DNA from: Gemmatimonadota bacterium
Lineage (GTDB): Bacteria > Gemmatimonadota > Gemmatimonadetes > Longimicrobiales > Gaopeijiaceae
DNA length: 12,378 nt
Assembly (NCBI GenBank): GCA_016209995.1
Contig: JACQVC010000367.1
Coordinates: 1-12,378, forward strand
Direction: 5' to 3'
Both the position numbers and the translations under genes were made by a program. The notes below the pieces were generated by a model, which was given only the letters and a program-made list of their open reading frames with translations, was not told the origin of the DNA and ran no database searches. Shown here piece after piece: positions 7,018 to 12,378 of this stretch (positions are counted from its first letter, which is position 1; each line of letters begins with the position of its first letter).

Positions 7018-8434
7018 GCGCCTCTTCCTGGTCGAGGATGACCGCGAGCTGCGGACCTTCCTCGTCGAGGTACTCGAGGATGCGGGCTACGAGGTCGGCG
7101 CGTTCAGCGAAGGGGCGGCCGCATTGCAGGAGGTAGCCGGCGGGAAGGTGGTCGACCTCGTCATCACCGATCTCGTGATGCCCGGCATACAGGGGCAAGA
7201 GCTGCTGCGGCGGCTTCGCGACCAACGTCCCGAGCTGAACGTCATCATCATCACAGCGTTCGGCTCGATCGACTCCGCGATCGGTCTGGTCAAAGCCGGC
7301 GCCTACGATTACCTGACCAAGCCGTTCGGAACCGACGAACTGCTCCTCACGGTTGAGCGCGCGCTCGAGGAGAGTAGGCTGCGCCGCGAGATCGCGGCAC
7401 TGTCCCGCACGGCGACGGCCAGGCCGCTCGGCTTCGTCGGCGCGAGCCGAGCCATGCACGGCGTCTTCGCCCTGATCCAGCGGGCGGCCGCGTCACCGTA
7501 TCCGGCGCTCATTACCGGCGAGAGCGGGACCGGCAAAGAGCTGGTGGCCCGGGCGCTGCACGATCGGTCCGGGCGCGGCCCCTTCGTGGCCGTCAATTGC
7601 GCGGCGTTGCCCGAGCACCTCCTCGAGTCCGAGTTGTTCGGCCACGTGAAGGGCGCGTTTACCGGGGCGGCCCGTGAGAAGGCGGGGCTGTTCGAGGCCG
7701 CGCATCAGGGTACCCTCTTCCTGGACGAGATCACGGAGCTTCCGGCATTGCTGCAACCGAAACTCCTGCGAGCCCTCGAGAACGGCGAAGTCCGGCGAGT
7801 CGGCTCGACACAGCCCCGCAATCTGGATGTGCGGGTCGTCGCGGCCACGAACCGCGAACCGGACGACGAGATCCAAGCCGGTCGCCTGCGACAGGACCTG
7901 TTCTACCGGCTCAACGTGATCAGCATCCACGTGCCGCCGCTACGAGAGCGGGTGGCTGACATCCCGCTGCTCGCGGAGCACTTCCTCGAGCTGGCCGGGA
8001 GCGGTGTTGCGCGGAGCGCACCGGTCATGGAGGGTCGCGGTTCCCCTGACAGCAGTGAGCGACCGCCCCCTGCGGAGCGCCGCCTGCGCATCGCGCCCGA
8101 CGCCATGGCCCTGCTCACGGCCTATCCCTGGCCAGGGAACGTCCGCGAGCTGCGCAACGCGATCGAGCGGGCGGCCACGCTGGCCGCCGGCCCCGAGATC
8201 CGTGCCGAAGACCTTCCGCCTCGGATTCGCGACGCCGGTCAGGCCGCCGCTCTGGTCGCGGATGCCTCCCAGCGCCAGATCCCGCTGCGCGAGCTCGAGC
8301 GCGCCTACATCCTGGAAATCCTGCGCCAGACCGGTGGCAACAAATCGCGCGCCGCCGAGATCCTGGGCCTGGACCGCAAGACCCTCTATCGCAAGCTGGA
8401 GGAGTACGGCGTCTCAGAGCTTCCCTCGGTGTGA
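7010..8434 (+). CDS. NtrC-family sigma-54-dependent response regulator
   Basis: A 474-residue bacterial enhancer-binding protein. The ATG at 7010 overlaps the end of the kinase gene by 8 nt; a possible upstream in-frame start at 6833 would add 59 low-complexity residues inside the kinase gene and is rejected. The receiver domain (about 4-118) has acidic residues Glu9/Asp10, phospho-acceptor Asp54 in ITDLVMPG, Thr82 and Lys104 in TKPF. The AAA+ domain (about 141-375) has Walker A GESGTGKE (170-177), an intact GAFTGA loop (215-220) that contacts sigma-54, and Walker B GTLFLDE (234-240). A flexible Pro/Ser/Glu-rich insert lies at about 331-358, just before the end of the AAA+ domain. The C-terminus (about 427-466) is a Fis-type helix-turn-helix: NKSRAAEILGLDRKTLYRKL. 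The intact GAFTGA predicts real sigma-54 activation. A candidate target is the -24/-12 site before the downstream universal stress gene. Confidence 0.95.
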   Translation: MPERLFLVEDDRELRTFLVEVLEDAGYEVGAFSEGAAALQEVAGGKVVDLVITDLVMPGIQGQELLRRLRDQRPELNVIIITAFGSIDSAIGLVKAGAYDYLTKPFGTDELLLTVERALEESRLRREIAALSRTATARPLGFVGASRAMHGVFALIQRAAASPYPALITGESGTGKELVARALHDRSGRGPFVAVNCAALPEHLLESELFGHVKGAFTGAAREKAGLFEAAHQGTLFLDEITELPALLQPKLLRALENGEVRRVGSTQPRNLDVRVVAATNREPDDEIQAGRLRQDLFYRLNVISIHVPPLRERVADIPLLAEHFLELAGSGVARSAPVMEGRGSPDSSERPPPAERRLRIAPDAMALLTAYPWPGNVRELRNAIERAATLAAGPEIRAEDLPPRIRDAGQAAALVADASQRQIPLRELERAYILEILRQTGGNKSRAAEILGLDRKTLYRKLEEYGVSELPSV

Positions 8435-8681
8435 TGCTGCGATAGCGCCATGGCAATCCCCTCAGCCAGGCCGCACCCCCGCTTCGTCGTCGCCGTGTGG
8501 CCCCCTGGGACGTCCGTGTGGAATTCCGCCCCATCGTTTTCCCAGGAGCTTGTCCGCGGCCGCAGCGTCCAGCGTCGGAACGAGTGGAGCGCCGCCCGCG
8601 CGGCCGTCCGTGATATGTCGTTGACAAGCAAATGGATGCATCGTGGGTGCGAGCTGGACCACCGGTCGCGGGTGTGGCCGC

Positions 8682-8697
8682 TGGCATGCGGTATGCC
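8682..8697 (+). promoter_or_regulatory. Candidate sigma-54 (-24/-12) promoter for the universal stress protein gene
   Basis: The 16-mer TGGCATGCGGTATGCC fits the consensus TGGCAYG-N4-TTGCW. GG is at 8683-8684 and GC at 8695-8696 with exactly 10 nt between, the required spacing. Two of the less conserved positions differ (A for T, C for A/T). Transcription would start near 8708, giving a leader of about 100 nt. An NtrC-type activator gene ends 247 bp upstream, so local control is plausible. The motif is also an inverted repeat (GGCAT/ATGCC), so a repressor site is an alternative. Confidence 0.45.
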
Positions 8698-8750
8698 CAT
8701 GCAAGCTGCCGATCGACGGCCGAAGTGCCGGGCCAGCTACCGTGGTACCG

Positions 8751-8792
8751 CCACAGCGGGGGGCACCCCGCAAGCCAGAGCGCTGTGGGGTG
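8751..8792 (+). promoter_or_regulatory. Nested and alternative stem-loops in the universal stress gene leader
   Basis: GCGGGG (8756-8761) pairs perfectly with CCCCGC (8766-8771) around a 4-nt loop, and CCACA (8751-8755) can pair outside it with TGTGG (8784-8788). The same CACCCC strand (8764-8769) can instead pair with GGGGTG (8787-8792), which abuts the Shine-Dalgarno GAGGGAG (8792-8798). Two mutually exclusive folds, one of them touching the ribosome binding site, are therefore possible. This is read from the sequence only; no energy was computed. Confidence 0.35.
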
Positions 8793-8806
8793 AGGGAGCG
8801 TGATAC

Positions 8807-9241
8807 GTGGAGTTGCCGCGCGTCTTAGTGGGGGTCGATTTCTCCGAGGCGTCCGCCCAGGCGCTGATCGAGGCTCGGAGGCTGGCGCGGCGGCTGGAGG
8901 CCGAGATTGTCGTGGTGCACGTCTACGATGGGGGCAGGCGCGACTGGCGGCTCGGGCCAACGCAGCGCGCATGGCTCGACGCAGTGTCGCTGGATCCTGC
9001 TGCCCTGGTCGTGCGCAGAGGACTGCCGTGGGTGGAAATCGTGCGAGAAGCCCGTCAGGTAGACGATGGCTCCGTGACGCTGATCGTGGCCGGGAGCCAT
9101 GGCGCCTCCGGTTTTCAGCCGTTGGCATTGGGCTCGACGGCTACCCGCCTGGCGTTGCACTCGCCGTACCCGGTCCTGCTGATCAGCTCGCGCGATCACG
9201 GGCGATCGCGCCCACAACCGGACGAGTGGAGCTACACTTGA
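8807..9241 (+). CDS. Universal stress protein (UspA family), single domain, ATP-binding type
   Basis: A 144-residue cytoplasmic protein of the universal stress family. The GTG start at 8807 is supported by GAGGGAG (8792-8798) 8 nt upstream. The N-terminal strand and acidic residue, VLVGVDFSEAS (6-16), are typical. The nucleotide motif G-x2-G-x9-G-S/T is complete: GSHG (96-99), nine residues, then GST (109-111). This places it with the ATP-binding MJ0577-like subgroup. The fold ends in YPVLLISSR (121-129), followed by a short polar tail. Such proteins help cells survive starvation, oxidants or energy stress, usually by binding ATP and partner proteins; the precise partner cannot be told. It lies downstream of the sigma-54 activator, with a candidate sigma-54 promoter and a foldable leader. 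Family members usually occur as dimers. Confidence 0.88.
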   Translation: MELPRVLVGVDFSEASAQALIEARRLARRLEAEIVVVHVYDGGRRDWRLGPTQRAWLDAVSLDPAALVVRRGLPWVEIVREARQVDDGSVTLIVAGSHGASGFQPLALGSTATRLALHSPYPVLLISSRDHGRSRPQPDEWSYT

Positions 9242-9272
9242 GCCGCAGTGAGGAGCGAGCATTACGAGGACG

Positions 9273-9301
9273 TTGCGGCAAACGACGTATTGGGCTATAG
9301 A
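9273..9301 (+). promoter_or_regulatory. Candidate sigma-70-type promoter for the pal-like gene
   Basis: TTGCGG (9273-9278) and TATAGA (9296-9301) are separated by exactly 17 nt, in the 192-bp gap after the universal stress gene. Both hexamers are imperfect matches to TTGACA and TATAAT. Transcription would start near 9308, giving a leader of about 125 nt with the hairpin at 9314-9331 near its 5' end. Confidence 0.4.
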
Positions 9302-9313
9302 TAGGGGGATTCG

Positions 9314-9331
9314 CGAGCGCGTCCGCGCTCG
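9314..9331 (+). terminator. Compact GC hairpin after the universal stress gene
   Basis: CGAGCGC (9314-9320) pairs perfectly with GCGCTCG (9325-9331) around the loop GTCC. No T-tract follows. It may end the universal stress transcript 73 nt after the stop codon. If the 9273-9301 promoter is real, it would instead cap the 5' end of the pal-like transcript and could protect it. Confidence 0.35.
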
Positions 9332-9433
9332 TGTAAACAAGTGGTAAGCATCGAGTGTGAGACCGCGTCCCGTACCGGGGGTGGGTCGCTGACCGGGCAG
9401 GCTCCCGGAAAGACTCAACGAGTGAGGTTAGCG

Positions 9434-9991
9434 ATGAGAAAGGAAGCACGGAGGGTCATTGTGGCGACGCTGTGCCTGCTGCTCGTCGGCGCGTGTGGGA
9501 GGAGAACTCCGCCGCCCGCTCCGGCGCCAGCACAACCGCCTCCGCCGCCCGCACAGCCGGCGCCACCCCCGCCTCCGACTGCCGACCCAGATGCGGCAGC
9601 GCGGGAGCGCGCCGCGGCGGCCGCACGCGCGAGGGCGACGCTCGCGGAGAGGATCTACTTCGACTTCGACCGCTTCGGGATTCGAACGGACCAGAGCCCG
9701 CGCCTGGACGCCAAGGTGCCGATCCTGCGTGCGAATCCCAGCGTGCGCCTGAGGATCGAGGGGCACGCCGACGAGCGCGGTTCCGTCGAGTACAACCTGG
9801 CGCTCGGCCTGCGTCGCGCGAACGCCGCCAGACAGTATCTAACGGGCCTCGGCATCGTCGAGTCGCGGCTGGACGTGATCAGCTACGGCGAGGAGCGGCC
9901 CGCTATCGCACGCTCGGACGAGGCCGCGTGGGCGGAGAACCGGCGAGCCGAGTTCCCGATCGTGGCCGGTGAGATCGCGCTCCGACCCTGA
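9434..9991 (+). CDS. pal: Pal-like peptidoglycan-associated lipoprotein with OmpA C-terminal domain
   Basis: A 185-residue outer-membrane lipoprotein that would tether the outer membrane to peptidoglycan, normally with the Tol proteins. The ATG at 9434 has GTGAGG (9422-9427) 6 nt upstream; starting there puts a lipobox exactly where expected, while an in-frame start at 9341 would bury it. The signal peptide MRKEARRVIVATLCLLLVGA is followed by lipidated Cys21. Residues 25-52 are a Pro/Ala linker with two runs of five prolines, then an Ala/Arg helix (54-71). The OmpA-like domain covers about 73-180 with IYFDFDRF (74-81), IEGHADERGSVEYNLALG (108-125), RRANAARQYL (127-136) and NRRAEF (169-174). 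The Asp of GHADERG and an Arg of the RRAN stretch are the usual diaminopimelate-binding pair. No tolB, tolA or cpoB is adjacent; a TPR lytic transglycosylase follows. Among paralogues it could be a general OmpA-family lipoprotein, but the domain is closest to Pal. Confidence 0.9.
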   Translation: MRKEARRVIVATLCLLLVGACGRRTPPPAPAPAQPPPPPAQPAPPPPPTADPDAAARERAAAAARARATLAERIYFDFDRFGIRTDQSPRLDAKVPILRANPSVRLRIEGHADERGSVEYNLALGLRRANAARQYLTGLGIVESRLDVISYGEERPAIARSDEAAWAENRRAEFPIVAGEIALRP

Positions 9992-10002
9992 AGCCGATGA
10001 AC

Positions 10003-10040
10003 GTGGGCGCGGCGGAGCGCATTCGACTTCGCCGCGCCAC
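10003..10040 (+). terminator. Strong GC-rich hairpin after the pal-like gene
   Basis: GGCGCGGCG (10006-10014) and CGCCGCGCC (10030-10038) are perfect complements. The stem extends inward by three more pairs including one G-T wobble (GAG with CTT), leaving a 9-nt loop, and outward past a bulged G by two pairs. It lies 14 nt beyond the pal stop codon in the 138-bp gap before the transglycosylase gene. No T-tract follows, as is common for hairpins in GC-rich genomes. It may terminate or attenuate read-through into the next gene. Confidence 0.5.
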
Positions 10041-10129
10041 GCAGTTGTCGAACCCTGAGTGTTAACTTGATAGATGTCGCAAGCCGGACGGTGTGATCGT
10101 CTGGCCTGCCGCGTAGCCGGAGTGGGCTC

Positions 10130-12274
10130 ATGAGACGGCGTAGCGCGTTCGTCTGGGGAGTGGTGTTGCTGCTGCTGGCCGGCGCCTGGCGCGTTGGACA
10201 GCGGCAGCCGCGCACGCTCGAGTCGGCGGATGCCGTCGAGCGCCCGCCTCAGTCTTACGAGCGCGAGCTTACCCGCTACATCGAACTCGCCGGAGCCACG
10301 GAGTCGTGGACGGCCGGGATCGAAGAGCTGCGTACCGCGCTCGACCTGGGGCGGAAGGAAGACCACACGGCTGCCGCAGCCGCGTTCGAGCGCGTCGCCG
10401 TCACTCTGCCGGGCCTGGCCGACTGGAGCTACCTGCTCGCGGCGGAGGCGGCGGGACGAGCCGGCGATACCGCGGCGGTGAACCGGCTGCTTGCGAACAC
10501 CGCGCCGTTGCTCGCCCGCGAGCGCGGCTGGAGAGCCCGGGTGCAGGCGCGGGCAACGGCCGGCGATTCGACGGGCGCGCTCGAGGCGGCCCAGAGCGCC
10601 AGTGCGGCTCTCGAGAACGGGAGCCATCGCGCCGACGCGTGGCGGTGGGCGGCGAGGCTACAGGGTGCGCTGGGCGATAGCGCCGCCGCGCTGGCTGCGT
10701 GGCGCGAGACGCTGGTGGCCGCGCCGGCCAGCACCGCGGCACTGGAAGCCGCCGGCACGCTGAAGAAGTTCCGCGGGATCACCCCCGAAGATCGCCTGCG
10801 CAGCGCGCGCGTCTACCTGAATCATGGTCAGGTAGACGCTGCCATGACGGCCTACGATGCGTATCTGCGTTCCCCGGACGAAGCTCAGGATGGACCGGCC
10901 GCTACGCACGCGGCAGTTCGTCTCGAGGCCGGTCGTGCCTTGTTCCGGGCGCGCCGCTACCCGGCGGCGGAAACTCGACTGGCGCAGCTGGCCCGAGCGG
11001 ACGACCCGGACTCGATCGTAGCGGAAGCCTCGCTGCTCGTGGGGCTCGCGCAGTATCGCCGAGGATCCGTCACGCAGGCGCGCACTACCTTCGGTCGGAC
11101 GGCCGAACGCTTCCCGCGCGAGCGAGCGGCGGCGGAAGCGCTCTTCCTGCTCGGCGACATCGAGCACGATGCCGGTCGCCTCGACCGCGCACGCGCGTAC
11201 TACAGCCAGGCCGTGATTAGCGGCACCGACCCGGAGTGGAGCGGAGAGGCGGCTATGCGCCTGGGAGCGCTCACGTTCCTGACCGCTGACCACGCCGAGG
11301 CGCTCGCCATCTTCGAGGACCTCCGCGGCGCGCGCACCCGCGGCGCGCGGTACCAGCAAGCGAGCTACTGGTCCGGCCGTGCCTATCAGGCACTGGGCGA
11401 GGAGAACCTTGCCCGCGTGCGGCTCGAGGAGGCGTGGCGGGAAGAGCCGGCCTCGTTCTACGGCGTGCGTGCAGCCGAGCTGCTCGGTGACGCCGAGTGG
11501 GTCGCATCCCTCGCGCCCCCCTCTCCTTCCAGTGATCCTCAGGCGGAGAAGGAAGTCGCAGGCGCGCTCGCCCGCCTCGATGCGCTCCAGCAGCTCGATC
11601 TCGGCGAAGCCGTGACGCTCGAGCTGGAGCGCATCAAGCGCTACTTCAGCCGGTTCGACGGAGGGCTATACGCGCTAGCGGAGGGTCTCGTGGCGCAGGG
11701 ACGCAGCGTCGACGGGATTCTCCTGGGCCGGGAGATCCGCAGCGGCGAGGAGCAGTGGAATGATCGACTACTGCGGATTGTCTACCCGTTTCCATACCGC
11801 GATCAGATCGTCGCCGCGGCCAGCGAGCGCGGCCTCGATCCCTTCCTCGTGGCTGGCTTGATCCGGCAGGAATCCGGGTTCAACCCCAGAGCCGTGAGTC
11901 CGGCCGGCGCGGTGGGGCTCATGCAAATCATGCCGAGCACGGGCCGCATGCTGGGCCGCCGCGTGGGGATCAGGCAGGTGAACCGCAGCGTGCTCCAGCG
12001 TCCCGAGGACAACATCCGCATGGGCACGCTTTTCTTCTCCGAGCTGCTCGAGCGCTACGATGGGCGCCTCACCGACGCGCTCGCCGCGTACAACGCCGGA
12101 CCCCGGCGTCTCGCCGAATGGCGCGACTACCCGGAGTACCAGGATGAGGACCTCTTCGCCGAGCGCATCCCCTTCGCGGAGACACGAGGTTTCGTGAAGG
12201 TCGTGCGCCAGAACGCCAGGCTCTATGCCGAGCTGTACGGCGGTGGGGTTCGCGCTGGGAGCCGAGAGGAGTGA
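10130..12274 (+). CDS. TPR-rich Slt70-type soluble lytic murein transglycosylase
   Basis: A 714-residue periplasmic enzyme that cleaves the MurNAc-GlcNAc bond of peptidoglycan to give 1,6-anhydro ends. The ATG at 10130 has GGAG (10119-10122) 7 nt upstream. The N-terminus is MRRR plus a hydrophobic segment (about 7-20): an uncleaved anchor or signal peptide, without a lipobox Cys. Residues about 60-460 are Ala-rich helical repeats of TPR/superhelical type, for example ASLLVGLAQYRRGSVTQAR (300-318) and AEALFLLGDIEHDAGRLDRA (335-354). The catalytic SLT domain is about 555-705, with Glu581 in RQESGFNPRAVSPAGAVGLM (579-598), then QIMPST (599-604) and AYNAGP (653-658), all canonical. The length is somewhat above E. 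coli Slt70 and the architecture is the same. It follows pal on the same strand after a hairpin, so it may be co-regulated. It probably works with penicillin-binding proteins in wall turnover. Confidence 0.93.
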   Translation: MRRRSAFVWGVVLLLLAGAWRVGQRQPRTLESADAVERPPQSYERELTRYIELAGATESWTAGIEELRTALDLGRKEDHTAAAAAFERVAVTLPGLADWSYLLAAEAAGRAGDTAAVNRLLANTAPLLARERGWRARVQARATAGDSTGALEAAQSASAALENGSHRADAWRWAARLQGALGDSAAALAAWRETLVAAPASTAALEAAGTLKKFRGITPEDRLRSARVYLNHGQVDAAMTAYDAYLRSPDEAQDGPAATHAAVRLEAGRALFRARRYPAAETRLAQLARADDPDSIVAEASLLVGLAQYRRGSVTQARTTFGRTAERFPRERAAAEALFLLGDIEHDAGRLDRARAYYSQAVISGTDPEWSGEAAMRLGALTFLTADHAEALAIFEDLRGARTRGARYQQASYWSGRAYQALGEENLARVRLEEAWREEPASFYGVRAAELLGDAEWVASLAPPSPSSDPQAEKEVAGALARLDALQQLDLGEAVTLELERIKRYFSRFDGGLYALAEGLVAQGRSVDGILLGREIRSGEEQWNDRLLRIVYPFPYRDQIVAAASERGLDPFLVAGLIRQESGFNPRAVSPAGAVGLMQIMPSTGRMLGRRVGIRQVNRSVLQRPEDNIRMGTLFFSELLERYDGRLTDALAAYNAGPRRLAEWRDYPEYQDEDLFAERIPFAETRGFVKVVRQNARLYAELYGGGVRAGSREE

Positions 12275-12324
12275 GGTCCGCGTGCCGCTGGGCATGACGA
12301 GCAAACAACCGTCTCACGCGGACC
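12275..12324 (+). repeat. Perfect 10-bp inverted repeat directly after the transglycosylase stop
   Basis: GGTCCGCGTG (12275-12284) begins at the base after the stop codon and is the exact reverse complement of CACGCGGACC (12315-12324). The 30 nt between are unpaired by eye. It may form a large stem-loop in the 3' untranslated RNA or be a protein-binding dyad. Confidence 0.55.
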
Positions 12325-12329
12325 GGGGT

Positions 12330-12356
12330 CCCCACGCAACGAAACGTTGCGTGGGG
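12330..12356. terminator. Perfect 12-bp hairpin at the right edge
   Basis: CCCCACGCAACG (12330-12341) and CGTTGCGTGGGG (12345-12356) are perfect complements around an AAA loop. The hairpin lies 56 nt beyond the transglycosylase stop and 6 nt after the 10-bp repeat. There is no T-tract on either strand. It most likely ends transcription or stabilises the 3' end; a role in the leader of a following gene cannot be excluded. Confidence 0.5.
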
Positions 12357-12368
12357 TAGGGGAGACGC

Positions 12369-12374
12369 GGAGGA
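12369..12374 (+). promoter_or_regulatory. Possible Shine-Dalgarno of a gene starting just beyond the window
   Basis: GGAGGA lies 4 nt from the end of the window. If a start codon follows at the usual spacing, it falls just outside the sequence. That would make 12275-12368 the leader of a downstream gene as well as the trailer of the transglycosylase gene. Confidence 0.25.
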
Positions 12375-12378
12375 ACGC

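Larger units (their letters stand above)
8435..8806. other. Intergenic region between the response regulator and universal stress protein genes
   Basis: This 372-bp gap on one strand is long for the window. It holds a TTGACA at 8621-8626 with no partner -10, the palindrome GATGCATC at 8634-8641, a -24/-12 promoter match at 8682-8697, and nested inverted repeats at 8751-8792 ending at the universal stress gene's Shine-Dalgarno. Frames open across parts of it on both strands, but their products are rich in Arg, Pro and Ser and match no family I recognise. I treat it as regulatory DNA. The stretch 8435-8610 shows nothing I can name. Confidence 0.55.

Noticed and set aside
8621..8649. TTGACA as a sigma-70 promoter for the universal stress gene
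   Set aside because: No -10-like hexamer occurs 16-19 nt downstream; the sequence there is TGGGTG-like.
8450..8803. A 117-codon open frame filling the gap before the universal stress gene
   Set aside because: Composition is random-looking with many Arg, Pro, Ser and Trp, no family match, and it covers the -24/-12 site and the leader repeats.
8115..9128. A 337-codon open frame on the minus strand across the end of the regulator gene, the gap and the universal stress gene
   Set aside because: Its product is Arg/Pro/Ala-rich with no recognisable family and it lies antisense to two strongly supported genes. It is a GC-driven open frame.
9341..9433. 31-residue N-terminal extension of the Pal-like lipoprotein
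   Set aside because: It would place the signal peptide and lipobox internally; ATG 9434 has a good Shine-Dalgarno and gives a standard lipoprotein signal.
12275..12356. CRISPR repeat or tRNA at the right edge
   Set aside because: The dyads occur once each without spacers, and no cloverleaf, anticodon arm or T-loop motif can be drawn.

Overview
This is a GC-rich, densely coded bacterial chromosome segment from a diderm. The diderm call rests on a Pal-type lipoprotein with a peptidoglycan-binding OmpA domain, a periplasmic lytic transglycosylase and a large penicillin-binding protein. The VIT-domain gene at the left edge and the overall gene style resemble Gemmatimonadota or a neighbouring soil phylum. 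That assignment is an inference from remembered sequence style, not a computed result. I see no tRNA, rRNA, insertion sequence, CRISPR array, phage gene or attachment site.

Layout: a VIT-domain secreted/membrane protein (minus strand, runs off the left edge) is divergent from a PadR-type repressor gene. The gap between them holds a doubled GATATATC operator-like site and a short tandem repeat. An elongation factor P-like gene follows, with a non-canonical tip loop. It converges on a 1038-residue divergent bifunctional penicillin-binding protein (minus strand). A 351-bp gap separates that gene from a divergent two-component operon: a membrane histidine kinase and an NtrC-type sigma-54 activator overlapping it by 8 nt. 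A 372-bp gap carries a good -24/-12 (sigma-54) promoter match and a foldable leader, then a universal stress protein gene. Next come a Pal-like lipoprotein gene with a long proline tract and a TPR-rich Slt70-type lytic transglycosylase gene, separated by a strong hairpin. The right edge holds two adjacent inverted repeats and a possible Shine-Dalgarno site for a gene starting just outside the window.

How the genes may work together: the common theme is the cell envelope. One gene makes peptidoglycan (the penicillin-binding protein), one cuts it (Slt), one tethers it to the outer membrane (Pal), and a membrane sensor with a sigma-54 activator sits among them. The most testable regulatory idea is that the activator drives the neighbouring universal stress gene from the -24/-12 element. 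EF-P may matter for translating the Pal proline tract. No clearly novel multi-gene system is evident. The unusual points are the EF-P loop, the divergent penicillin-binding protein, and the regulatory DNA around the padR and universal stress genes.
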